Shown: positions 18,927 through 27,475, numbered from the stretch's first letter. The stretch: 64,000 bases of DNA from Rhodococcus oxybenzonivorans (GCF_003130705.1 NZ_CP021355.1:868001-932000); one strand, 5' to 3'. Notes: a model not told the origin generated them from the sequence alone. Translations and numbers: made by a program.

Positions 18927-18976
18927 AGATTAACCGGCCTTCGCGTGTGGGTCAATCGCAGACTGGCGATCTGGAG

Positions 18977-20921
18977 TCAGCGGTCGAGCCGGTGGAGGTG
19001 ATCGGTCAGGGCGTCTGCAACGCGGTGGTGGCGAGCAGCTTCGTCGGGCCAGCCGCGGTCGCAGGCATCGGCTTCGAGGGCCTGGACGTCGGTGCGTTGC
19101 GCCTCGAGCGCGTCGTGGAACTCGGGTCCGGTGACGAAGTTGTCGCAGGTCTCGCAGATGTTGGCATAGGGACAGGCTCCGGCCGCCTCGTGCCGAGAAC
19201 AGTAGCCGTGGGCGAGGCGGGTTTTGAGCATCTCGCTGCCGAGCCAGCTGACGGTGTCGGGAACGATCGGCTTGCCGACCGGGGTAAGGGTGAACCGGCG
19301 GCGCATCTTGCCCATGGCCTGGTCGTAGGCGTCGCGCAACGTCGGCGATGCCAGGGTGGCGTAACGGAGAGTCATCTGAGGAGTGACGTGCCCGAGCAGC
19401 GCCATCAACGCCTGCAGGCTCATACCGGCATTGGCGAGCTCGGTCGCCCAGGTATGCCGCAGCTGATGTGGGGTGACGATCAGCGGCTTGCCGCCGGCGC
19501 CGCGCAGCCCGGACCGTTCGACGGCGGTGAGCAGCCCGTTGCGCAGCCGGGTCTGGCCGAGGCGGCGGCCGTGCGCGACGAACAGGAAATCGGTCAAAGC
19601 TCCTGTTCGCGGATGTGGCAGCGGCCGGCAGACGCCGCGCCCGCTGGTCCACTCGTCCAACGCCGAGACCGTGGCCGCCGAGAGCGGCACCATGCGCTCG
19701 GTGGCGAGTTTGCCCAGCGGCACCTTCAGCCAGGTCCCGGCCGGGCCGTAGTCCATCACGCTGCCGAGCTCGAGATCGAGCAGTTCCCCGACCCGCAACC
19801 CCGCCCCGCGGAGCGCCGTCAACCCGATGCGGGCGAACGAATCCTCCAACCCGGCAACAGCGTTCATCACCACGCCGTCGACGTCGGGTGCCAGTGCGCG
19901 GGGCAACGGCTGGTCGAGCTTGGGGACGTCGGCGGCGAAGACCAGCCGGCGCGGCGGCGCCTGCTCCCAGCCCCATTCGGTGAGATCGTCGAGTAAGTTG
20001 CGCAGGCTCAGCACCGTCGATTGGATCACGGCCCTCGAGATGGTGCGACCGGCGCCGGCGGCGGTGCGTTGCCCGCGCCAGGTGCGGGTGCGGTTCCAGA
20101 CGAGGAAGCCCTCGATGTGACTGCGGTCCAGCTCGCGCAGACAGGTCAGGTCGCGGTGGTGTGTGGTGAGGTAGTCCGCGAACGGCAGCAGGTCGTTGAT
20201 CAGTGATTCGACGGATTTCGGGCGAAGCACGGCGGCTCGGACGGTCACATAGCGCAACAACGTCTCGCGGATCGCGTCTGCCATCGGCAGCGTCGGCGAA
20301 CCGTTGGGCGTAGCTGCGGGCCCAGACGCGGCGCCGTGGTGGAATATCGACGATGCGGGCCTCGAACAGCACCTGCCGCAGACCCGCGATCCGATTGCGG
20401 TAGGCCCGCCGTGACGACGGCGGAATAGCTTGTGTTGCAGCCAATGCGGCATCGAAATCGTCGACGGTGTCGTTGGTGATGCCGCTGACGAGTCCGCCAT
20501 GCCAGGCGAGCAGCACCGCCAGGCACTCGCCGAGGACGGTCTCGACCCACGACGGTGCCCAGCCCAAGGCCAGTCCGGCGGTCCGGGCCGCGGCGAACCC
20601 GTCCGGGTCGCGGGCCTCGATGGCACTCCCGAGTCCGGTGAGGTTCTTGACGGCGGCGAACTCGAGGTCCAGTCGCAGCTCGTCTCGACCGATGACGTGA
20701 CACAACAGGGGCCACGCCCCGGTGCTGCGGAGTTCGGTAAGCCGGTCCGAGGCAGGCCGGGCCATCCATTCCCGCAGATCCGGGTGCTCGACCAGGAATG
20801 CGGTTGCGATGCGGGTGCGGCCGCGGACGGCTCTTCCGCCCAGCCCGAGGGTGGCGACGTGGTCGAGATAGCCGGCCAGCACCGTATCCGGGTCGAATAC
20901 GGTCGGCCATGCCGTGGTCAT
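18977..20921 (-). pseudogene. Large tyrosine recombinase (TnpB-like), frameshifted
   Basis: The reading frame from ATG 20921 (MTTAWPTVFDPDTVLAGYL) makes sense down to ...SYAQRFADAA near 20,285. The homology then continues one base out of frame from MADAIRETLLRYVTV (ATG 20283) to the stop at 18977. The C-terminal part holds the catalytic domain (LRGAGLRVGELLDLEL, HQLRHTWATELANAG, LGHVTPQMTLRYATL) and a terminal Cys cluster (CPYANICETC), as in TnpB proteins. Either a one-base indel has split the gene or two polypeptides are made. It overlaps the upstream recombinase by ATGA. Confidence 0.7.
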
Positions 20922-21979
20922 CGCCGTGCCCCGGCGAGACTGGCTCGGGCGGCGCCGTATTCGGCGGCGAGCTGCTCGATCGACAGGTGCACGTACTCGG
21001 CGGTGGTCTCCGGGGACGCGTGCCCCATCAGCTCCCGCAGCACCATCAGATCGATTCCCGCGGAGGCGAGTTCGGTGCCGTAGGTGTGTCGCAGCCGGTG
21101 CGGACGCACCCGACCCGCGCCGGACAGGTTCCGGTGCCGCCGGAACAATGATCGCAGCCCGGCCTCGGTCACCGGCGCCCCCACGGTGGGGCCCCGCAGC
21201 ACGACGAAGCACTCCGGTGTGACCACCCCGGGTGGCCGCTCGAGGCGCAGATAGGCCGATAGTTCGGTGAAGAACACCGCATCGACCGGTACCACACGCT
21301 CCTTCGAACCCTTGCCGAGCACCCGCAGACGGCGTCGACCGAAATCCACCTCCGCCAACCGGAGCGACCGCACCTCGGCGCTTCGCAGACCCCCGAGCAG
21401 CATCGCCCACACCATCGCCCGGTCCCGATGGGTGCGCAGCGACGAGACGAACACGTCCACCGCGTCGGCGTCGAGGGATTCGGGCAGCAACCGCGGCTGG
21501 CGCACCAGCCGGCCTCCGGCCCGGGGCCGGCCGGGCCCGAGATGCCCGAGCAAACCCCGCCCCGACGGACGTAACCCTTGACCCCGCCGGGGTGAGGGCA
21601 CCGGATTGTCGGCGCGCACCCCGGTCATCACCAGGTACTCGAACAACGCCCGCACCGCCGCGACCCGCCGGTTGATCGTCGACGCCGCCGCCGTGCGCTG
21701 CCGGCCGTTCCTCGTCGTTGCGCCGGGTCGGGGATCACGGCGCACGCCCTGCCAGTCGATCCACTCGAACACGGTCACCGGCGTCACCGCCGCCAATCCG
21801 AGATCGCGGGCGATCAGGAACCGCGCCAGGTTCAGCACATCGAACGCATACGCCCGCACCGTCGCCACGCTGTACGCGCGCCCGGCCAGATGTTTGAGGA
21901 ACGCGTTCGCCGCCGCGCAACCCTCCCACTCGCCGACCACCACATAACCGTCGTCCACCGCGTGCACCCGAACGGCCAT
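20918..21979 (-). CDS. Tyrosine recombinase (TnpA-like)
   Basis: 353 residues from ATG 21979, preceded by GAGAGGAGCAGGCG. An N-terminal SAM-like core-binding domain (NAFLKHLAGRAYSVATVRAY) is followed by a catalytic domain with Arg in GGLRSAEVRSLRLAEV, the box II HRLRHTYGTELASAG, and the Tyr nucleophile in GHASPETTAEYVHLS. It is the first gene of the two-recombinase element and is intact. The long in-frame upstream extension is IS256 sequence read in another frame and was excluded. Confidence 0.88.
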   Translation of the reverse strand: MAVRVHAVDDGYVVVGEWEGCAAANAFLKHLAGRAYSVATVRAYAFDVLNLARFLIARDLGLAAVTPVTVFEWIDWQGVRRDPRPGATTRNGRQRTAAASTINRRVAAVRALFEYLVMTGVRADNPVPSPRRGQGLRPSGRGLLGHLGPGRPRAGGRLVRQPRLLPESLDADAVDVFVSSLRTHRDRAMVWAMLLGGLRSAEVRSLRLAEVDFGRRRLRVLGKGSKERVVPVDAVFFTELSAYLRLERPPGVVTPECFVVLRGPTVGAPVTEAGLRSLFRRHRNLSGAGRVRPHRLRHTYGTELASAGIDLMVLRELMGHASPETTAEYVHLSIEQLAAEYGAARASLAGARR

Positions 21980-22094
21980 CGCCTGCTCCTCTCCGATCGA
22001 GCCGCCACCGTCAGCATGCGCCCCATCCGGCCATCGGCCCCGGACCTCAGGCCGCGGACAGAATCGTGTCGCCCGAGAGCCGGTTAACCGATCG

Positions 22095-22339
22095 CGGATT
22101 GTTGCTCCAGATCTGTTTCCAGATCTGCTTGGGAAACGCGGTGAACGCGAGCAGATCCACCCGGGCTGCATCGAGGTGGTCGGCGACCTTCGGCAACTTC
22201 TCCGACAGTGCGCCGATGATTCGATCATATTGGGCATGAACAGAATCCGCGTCGGGTTGGTCGTAGACCGAGTGCAACAGCGTCTTCACCCAAGGCCACG
22301 AGTTCTTCGGGGTCTGGGACATGAGATTCGTCGAGTAAT
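22095..22339 (-). pseudogene. IS256-family transposase, middle part (right copy)
   Basis: Minus-strand remnant MSQTPKNSWPWVKTLLHSVY ... AFPKQIWKQIWSNNP, cut at the same codon as the left copy. It differs from it at about eight residues (for example KT/RA, II/VI, K/R). Confidence 0.83.
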
Positions 22340-24509
22340 GTGACTGTAAGGTAATAACATGGTGTTTTGCAGTTTGAGTCAGGTCGGTGCGGTAGGGCGG
22401 TTGTGAGCGAGGTCGAGGACCGGTTGCGGGAGCGGTTCGAGGTCTTGTTGCCGCACCTGAACGAGCGGCAGCGGCGTTTGGCGTTGGCGGCGGAGGCCCG
22501 GTCGCTGGGGCATGGCGGGGTGCGGGCGGTGGCCCGGGCGGTCGGTGTCAGCGAGACCACGGTTCGCAGGGGCGTGTTCGAGTTGGAGGCCGGCGAGCAG
22601 CCGGCGCCGACGGGTCGGGTCCGCCGTCCGGGTGGGGGCCGCAAGGGTGCGGACGCGCTGAATCCGCAGCTGGTGCCTGCGTTGTTGGCGCTGGTCGAGC
22701 CGGATGAGCGTGGGGATCCGGAGTCTCCGTTGCGGTGGACGACCAAGTCGCTGCGACACCTGGCCGAGGAGCTGACCCGGCAGGGCCATCCGGTGTCCGC
22801 ACCGACGGTGGGACGGTTGTTGCGGGACAACGGATTCAGTTTGCAGGCCAACGCCAAGACGTTGGAAGGCGAGCAGCACCCGGACCGGGACGTGCAGTTC
22901 CGCTACATCAACGAGCAGGTCAAGGCGCACCAGGACGCGGGCGAGCCGGTGATCAGCGTCGATTCGAAGAAGAAGGAACAACTCGGCCAGCTGCCCACCC
23001 CGGGGCGCGAGTGGCGGCCGCACGGCGATCCGGTGCGGGTGGTCGATCACAGCTTCTTCACCGGACCGAATGCGGACCGGGCCATCCCGTACGGCGTCTA
23101 CGACTTGACCACCGACGCAGGTTGGGTCAATGTCGGCGTCGACCACGACACCGCCGCGTTCGCGGTCGCCTCCATCCGCCGCTGGCGGCAGGCCCGCGGC
23201 GCCGCCGACTACCCGCACGCGCGCCGGCTGCTGATCACCGCCGACGCCGGTGGCTCCAACAGCTACCGGTACCGGTTGTGGAAGGCGGAATTGGCTGCGC
23301 TGGCAACCGAGACCGGGTTGGCGATTACGGTCTGCCACTTCCCGCCGGCACCTCGAAGTGGAACAAGATCGAGCACCGGCTGTTCTCCCAGATCACCATG
23401 AACTGGCGGGGGCGGCCGCTGACCAGCCACGAGGTCGTGGTCAAGACCATCGCCTCCACCCGCACCCGCACCGGGCTGCGCGTGGACGCCGAGCTGGACA
23501 CCGGCGACTACCCGATCGGGATCTCGGTTGGTCGAGAGGAGTTGCGCGCGTTGCCCATCCGCCCGCACGCCCAGTGCGGAACGTGGAACTACACCATCGA
23601 ACCCACTCACGCCGACGCCGCTCCGGTTCCCAACCGGGACCGGGAAGGCGAGCGTGCCGCGGCCGTCGCGATGCTCGCCGACTCGCGCCTGACTGGCATG
23701 ACGGGCGACGAGCTGGAGGAACTCACCGCACGGCTGGCACCGGCTCAGGCCGCCCGCGCCGAGCAACGCCGCTGGCACCAACGCGGCGGCCGGCGCCGCA
23801 ATGCCCCGGGTGCCGGCGGGCGACGCCTGCTGTCGGACGCCGCGGCCCTGCTGATCACCGTCGTGTATCTGCGGCAGGTCTGCCCTCAGCGGGTGCTGTC
23901 GGATCTGCTCGGGGTGAATCCGAACTCCATCGGCGAAATCATCGCCGAAACGCGGATGCTGCTCGACGAACACGGCCATCACGTCACCCCGACCATCGGG
24001 CTGCGCTTCAGCACCGCCGCAGACCTCGCGGGATTTCTCCGTGACGGCACGGCACCCGACCCGACACCGAATCGGCCGCTCCCCGAGGCACTGTCGCATC
24101 CGGCACTGACCGGCATGAGTCGCCGGCAACTGGGCGACCTCGTCGAACGCCTCGCCGTCCGGCAAGCCGCCATGGTCGAACGACGCCGCTACGCCCAACG
24201 CGGCGGCGAACGCATGCCCGGGGGCCGCGGCGGAATCTTCCTCCAGAAGATCACCGATGCCGAACGCGTCCTGGCCACCGTTCTGCATATGCGCCAGCTC
24301 TGCAACCGCGCCGTCCTGGCCGAACTGTTCCAGGTCAGCCCACGCACCATCGGCAATGCCCTGCTCGACGTGCGGCCACTGCTCGAACAGGACGGCTACA
24401 CCCCGGCACCGGCAACCATCCGCTACCGCACCGCCGCCGCCCTCCTCGCTGCCATACCACCACGAGAGGGCGACACACCCGAATCGACACATTAATTCCT
24501 TACAGTCAC
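22340..24509 (+). mobile_element. ISAzo13-family element, copy B (2170 bp)
   Basis: Same 12-bp ends as copy A (GTGACTGTAAGG ... CCTTACAGTCAC) with target duplication AAT at 22337-22339 and 24510-24512, in the same IS256 codon as copy A. It is one base shorter than copy A. Confidence 0.92.
22403..24495 (+). pseudogene. ISAzo13-family transposase with one-base deletion
   Basis: Apparently identical to the copy A transposase until residue ~315. A CCC run in copy A (CACTTCCCGCCCGGC on the coding strand) has lost one C near 23,347, so HFPPGTSKWNK becomes HFPPAPRSG and the first frame stops at 23,401. The remainder of the protein, with the catalytic Glu, is open in the next frame to 24,495. Inactive unless frameshifting occurs. 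Confidence 0.9.
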
Positions 24510-25281
24510 AATGCGTTCGGCACCGTTGCCATGCCGCTCCCGGCAAGGTAGCGCCGATCGCAGACACGAGACCGGCGTGCGCGTCGGAGGTCACCAACCG
24601 CACCCCGGACAAACCGCGCGCGACCAGCGACCGGAAGAACGCCAACCACCCGGCACCATCCTCGCTGGAGGTCACATCCAGGCCCAGGATCTCCCGGTAG
24701 CCCTCGGCGTTGACGCCGACCGCCACGAGGGCGTGCACGTTGACCACCCGCCCGTTCTCCCGGACCTTCAACACGAGGGCGTCGGCGGCGACGAACGTGT
24801 ACGGCCCGGCGTCCAAGGGTCGGCTGCGGAACGCCTCCACCTGGGCGTCGAGGTCCTTGGCCATGACGGACACCTGCGACTTCGAAAGCGAGGTGATTCC
24901 GAGGGAATCGACGAGTTTCTCCATCCGGCGGGTGGAGACTCCGAGCAGGTAGCAGGTGGCCACCACCGAGGTCAGCGCCCGCTCGGCACGCTTGCGGCGC
25001 TGCAGCAACTAGTCCGGGAAATACGAACCCTGACGCAGCTTCGGGATGGCGACGTCGAGAGTGCCGGCGCGGGTATCGAAGTCGCGGTGTCGGTACCCGT
25101 TGCGGCTGTTGGTGCGGTCCTCGGAGCGTTCGCCGAAGCCGGCACCGCACAGGGTGTCAGCCTCGGCGCCCATGAGCGCGTCGATGAACGTGGACAGCAA
25201 ACTCCGCAGCAGATCGGGGCTGGCGTCGGCGAGCTGATCGCTCAGGAACTGGTGCAGGTCGATATCGTGGGCAGTGGCCAT
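24510..25281 (-). pseudogene. IS256-family transposase, N-terminal part (right copy)
   Basis: Starts MATAHDIDLHQFLSDQ at 25281. A TGG-to-TAG change at SYFPD-stop-LLQRR (near 25,010; the left copy reads SYFPDWLLERR) truncates it, and the frame is then interrupted by ISAzo13 copy B after WQRCRTH. Doubly dead. Confidence 0.85.
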
Positions 25282-25389
25282 CGCGTGGTCCTTCATCGAG
25301 TGACTTTGGTCGGTCTCTCGAAGAGTCACGCGATGGCCGCCTTCATAGGGCTACGACACGCCGGTCAGGTTCGGATCCGGCTCGTACAC

Positions 25390-25713
25390 CACTCTGCTGG
25401 ACGCAACCCCCTGCGAACACCACCACGGATGTGAATCTGGGGGTGGATCGGCTCTCTTAGTTCGCACAGGAGCATATCGAGACATTCCGACCAAATCGGC
25501 CACTTGATCATCGGGCCGGCGTGGGCCGTTCATATTTGCCCGCAGCACTGAGGACGAACGACCTTGATGCCGGGCGAGGATCCGCCGCATGCTGAGAGCC
25601 CGGGTCGACGAGGGGTGAAGAAGTGTGGTTCAGGTTGTGGGCGCCTCCCGGTGTTCTGGTCGGGGAGCAACTTTGTGTGGTGGCCTGTGCCGGCGCCCGG
25701 GTTCGGGGGGCGT
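25390..25713. other. Region right of the IS nest, no clear gene
   Basis: About 320 bases between the IS256 terminus and the next plausible short gene. Open frames exist, but none has a ribosome site or recognisable family. The bases before 25,714 may encode the remnant of a larger protein whose 5' part was lost when the IS nest formed (inference). Confidence 0.35.
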
Positions 25714-25806
25714 ATGGAGCTCCGCAGTGACACCGGGTCGGTGGCGTGGCGCACGGTCGCCGACGTCCAGGCCACCGGCCCCACCCCACTGCGAGCGGCG
25801 CTGTGA
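25714..25806 (+). CDS. Short ORF / C-terminal remnant
   Basis: 30 codons from ATG 25714 behind a GGGGGG run, ending PTPLRAAL. It overlaps the following ORF as TGATG. The text (VAWRTVADVQATGPTPLRAA) looks like genuine coding sequence but could be the tail of a truncated gene whose frame opens further upstream. Not recognised. Confidence 0.35.
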   Translation: MELRSDTGSVAWRTVADVQATGPTPLRAAL

Positions 25807-25871
25807 TGAACACCGACAGCTGGACCGAACGATGGCCAGAACCATTCAAGGTCGCGGTCGGTCTGCTTTGA
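25806..25871 (+). CDS. 21-residue ORF coupled by TGATG
   Basis: Begins at the A of the preceding stop (TGATG) and encodes a short Trp-containing peptide (MNTDSWTERWPEPFK...) ending seven bases before the DUF4429-like gene. It is too short for certainty; the stop-start overlap and position are the only support. Confidence 0.3.
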   Translation: MNTDSWTERWPEPFKVAVGLL

Positions 25872-25878
25872 TATTCCG

Positions 25879-26634
25879 ATGGCCGTTCACACATACACCG
25901 GCGCGGGGTCCACCGTCTCGTTCGATGACGTCTCGGGGACTGTCACGTTTGAGCACACACACTGGCGGCAGCCACGCAATAAGCGGGCGGCGTCTCCGTG
26001 GACCGTTCCGGTAGGCGCGATCGAAGGCATTTCCTGGCGTGAGGCCACTGCGTCCAAGCCTGCCCAGATGAGGTTGCGCCTCCGCGGACGCGTAGGGCAC
26101 AGCAAGGACGGCCGAGCTGACTTCAACTACATCACCGGCAAAGATGAGATTGGGGTCTTGGTTACAGCGATCAACGCCGCTGTCCAAATCGCTGAGCCAG
26201 TACTCGGATTCGGGGACGAGCTGACCCCGCGACAGGCACCCGCGCCGCCGGCGGTGTCAGTCAACGTCCCTGTCGCTGGCGGCCCGCCGGCGCCCGACAA
26301 GGAGGAGTTCGGCGGATTCAAACTGAACGGAAAGATCCTTACCTACAAAGGCGTGCGATATGGCGTCGCCGGTATGAAGGCGACGGTAGACATCGGGGGG
26401 ACCCAGCGACGCACGACCCTCACACGCGTTGTCGTCGGGACCGCAATCGACCCCGGTAAAGGGACGCTCATCGGGGCGATGGCGAAGAAGCAGACGAGCT
26501 ATGTCTACCTGACGGTCGAGTTCCCGAATGGAACGGAGATCATGGTCGAAGCGCCCGGCAACTATGAGTTGTTCGCTCGCAGTTTCGCATCGGCGCTCAA
26601 CTCTGCCAGCCGCTCGGCGTCGCGCTCGGGCTAG
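25879..26634 (+). CDS. DUF4429-like protein (PH-fold suspected)
   Basis: A 251-residue soluble protein with two beta-rich halves. The first (HTYTGAGSTVSFDDVSGTVT, TVPVGAIEGISWREAT, MRLRLRGRVGH) reads like the PH-like repeat of DUF4429 proteins. A Pro/Ala linker (~residues 115-140) leads to a second half beginning KEEFGGFKLNGKILTYKGVR that resembles another such unit. The C-terminus is Ser/Arg-rich. The gene is convergent with, and overlaps by 4 bases, the last peptide gene of the Trp-rich array. Function unknown; the DUF assignment is from memory of the family pattern. Confidence 0.65.
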   Translation: MAVHTYTGAGSTVSFDDVSGTVTFEHTHWRQPRNKRAASPWTVPVGAIEGISWREATASKPAQMRLRLRGRVGHSKDGRADFNYITGKDEIGVLVTAINAAVQIAEPVLGFGDELTPRQAPAPPAVSVNVPVAGGPPAPDKEEFGGFKLNGKILTYKGVRYGVAGMKATVDIGGTQRRTTLTRVVVGTAIDPGKGTLIGAMAKKQTSYVYLTVEFPNGTEIMVEAPGNYELFARSFASALNSASRSASRSG

Positions 26635-26726
26635 GATGCTGATCGGATAAGGATCCGTGTCCGAGCTTGCGACGCTGCGAGCGGAAGCCACATCATGGAG
26701 CCAAGGTCGGGCAGTAGGCCGATCAT
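26631..26726 (-). CDS. Array peptide 5 (MIG-LPDL N-terminus, divergent tail)
   Basis: 31 residues from ATG 26726, preceded by AAGGAG at the usual distance. It starts MIGLLPDL, like peptides 3 and 4, but the C-terminal half is unrelated (Ala/Arg/Ser-rich, ending RSAS) and lacks the WWN-F ending. This member looks recombined or frame-lost. It overlaps the 3' end of the convergent DUF4429-like gene by 4 bases. Confidence 0.5.
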   Translation of the reverse strand: MIGLLPDLGSMMWLPLAASQARTRILIRSAS

Positions 26727-26736
26727 TGCGCGCTCC

Positions 26737-26841
26737 TTAGAACGGATTCCACCAGTTGGCGATTTGGGTAAGGATGGGGAACCAGAAGGCCGATTCCCCT
26801 TCCGAAAACCAGCCGGGGAGGTCAGGCAGATTGCCGATCAT
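26737..26841 (-). CDS. Array peptide 4 (Trp-rich micropeptide)
   Basis: 34 residues. GAGGAG lies 6 bases before ATG 26841 and overlaps the stop of peptide 3. It begins MIGNLPDLPGWF and ends QIANWWNPF. No Lys, Arg or Cys; net acidic; hydrophobic and aromatic. The ends match peptides 1 and 3, which shows repeated duplication of one gene followed by divergence of the centre. Function unknown. Confidence 0.7.
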   Translation of the reverse strand: MIGNLPDLPGWFSEGESAFWFPILTQIANWWNPF

Positions 26842-26850
26842 CTCGACTCC

Positions 26851-26955
26851 TCAGAACTGATTCCACCAGGTAGCGAATGCGATCCATGCGGAGCCCGGAA
26901 ATAGATAGGGCGCCGAGAAGATGTCGACGGGCAGGTCGGGCAGAAATCCAATCAT
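26851..26955 (-). CDS. Array peptide 3 (Trp-rich micropeptide)
   Basis: 34 residues. Its ATG overlaps the stop of peptide 2 as TGATG, so translation is coupled. It begins MIGFLPDLPVDIF and ends IAFATWWNQF. The middle is Pro/Tyr/Phe-rich (SAPYLFPGSAW). It is uncharged apart from two Asp. This is the clearest match to the consensus MIG-x-LPDLP ... FA-x-WWNQF. Confidence 0.72.
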   Translation of the reverse strand: MIGFLPDLPVDIFSAPYLFPGSAWIAFATWWNQF

Positions 26956-27062
26956 CAGTTCATCGCCTGCCACCACTCGACGATCGGCCACCAGACCGGC
27001 ATGGTCACGGTTGCGAACCACACGTAGAAGTCACCGATTGGGCCATACATTCCGGGTGACAT
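26955..27062 (-). CDS. Array peptide 2 (Trp-rich micropeptide, variant)
   Basis: 35 residues from ATG 27062, three bases past the stop of peptide 1, without its own good ribosome site, so probably translated by reinitiation. It begins MSPGMYGPIGDFYVWF and ends PIVEWWQAMN: five Trp, two of them as the WW pair near the C-terminus, but without the MIG/LPDLP start. It looks like a diverged sibling. Confidence 0.6.
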   Translation of the reverse strand: MSPGMYGPIGDFYVWFATVTMPVWWPIVEWWQAMN

Positions 27063-27064
27063 GG

Positions 27065-27163
27065 CTAGAACTGATTCCACCAGTTGGCGAAGTTGACGTA
27101 CCAAACACCCGGTGGCCAGATCGGGTCGCCGAACACTGGGATGTCAAACACGATGCCGATCAT
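27065..27163 (-). CDS. Array peptide 1 (Trp-rich micropeptide)
   Basis: 32 residues; GGAGGACCAGGAGACAGTC precedes ATG 27163. It begins MIGIVFDIPVFGDPIW and ends VNFANWWNQF. Four Trp, four Phe, two Asp and no basic residue. It is the first gene of the five-peptide array, 108 bases downstream of the recombinase/HTH operon on the same strand. The size and tandem layout recall leaderless multi-peptide bacteriocins, but those are cationic, so the analogy is weak. Confidence 0.7.
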   Translation of the reverse strand: MIGIVFDIPVFGDPIWPPGVWYVNFANWWNQF

Positions 27164-27340
27164 GACTGTCTCCTGGTCCTCCCGACCTGCCTGACGTATC
27201 GCTGACCTGGCAAAGCCCGTTACCCAGACAGGGCCCACGCCACCCTAATCGGAGGACGGCCCAGGACGCATCACCTGCGTACTCGCCGCCGACGTCCTGT
27301 CGGAGAAGGCAGCCTAGAGCCGCCTCCGCTCATCTTGCCG

Positions 27341-27475
27341 TCAGTCGTTGACCTTGAGCCGTGACGCGTAGGCAAGTGCGTCCTGGAACGCGTCGTCCGC
27401 CGCATCCAGGGCGCGATCGACGCCGCCCAGGCGCAGCAGCACCGCATCGAGCGCCTCTGTAGCAACGCAGGCCAT
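27341..27475 (-). CDS. 44-residue helical ORF
   Basis: ATG 27475 to TGA 27341, encoding MACVATEALDAVLLRLGGVD... with a heptad-like acidic helix (RALDAADDAFQDALAYASRL). Composition and helical periodicity look like a real small protein. No ribosome site is seen. It overlaps another open frame (27271-27567, start ATGA-overlapping the gene upstream) whose text degenerates into Arg-rich shadow; a frameshift could join the two. Confidence 0.35.
   Translation of the reverse strand: MACVATEALDAVLLRLGGVDRALDAADDAFQDALAYASRLKVND

Larger units (their letters stand above)
15623..18929 (+). mobile_element. IS256-family element, left copy, interrupted and 3'-truncated
   Basis: Begins with GTGTACGAGCCGGATC, the same terminal sequence found inverted at the right copy (25,389). 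The transposase frame is split at 16,506/18,678 by an ISAzo13-family insertion and cut at ~18,921 by the recombinase element, so its right end is missing. Confidence 0.75.
18930..22087 (-). mobile_element. Tn554-like element with two tyrosine recombinases (3158 bp)
   Basis: Bounded by a 9-bp inverted repeat, TTAACCGGC at 18930-18938 and GCCGGTTAA at 22079-22087. On both sides, eight bases further out, stands the same IS256 sequence CAACAATCC in inverted orientation. It contains two overlapping recombinase genes of ~353 and ~648 residues, the sizes of Tn554 TnpA and TnpB; no TnpC-like gene is seen. The boundary assignment is an inference from the symmetry. Confidence 0.65.
22088..25389 (-). 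mobile_element. IS256-family element, right copy, inverted, interrupted and truncated
   Basis: Mirror image of the left copy. The terminus GTGTACGAGCCGGATC (read on minus from 25,389) is followed by a transposase frame split by an ISAzo13-family copy at 24,509/22,340 and cut at ~22,095 by the recombinase element. The protein differs from the left copy at many positions, so the two were distinct IS256 elements rather than a recent duplication. Confidence 0.75.

Noticed and set aside
18930-21410. 826-codon minus-strand frame across both recombinases
   Set aside because: Only its middle part (the recombinase-2 N-terminus) is real; the rest is out of frame with both recombinases.
26631-27163. 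CRISPR-like reading of the repeated GATTCCACCAG segments
   Set aside because: The repeats are the 3' ends of peptide genes (WWNQF codons) at ~100-base or larger spacing; no constant repeat-spacer structure.
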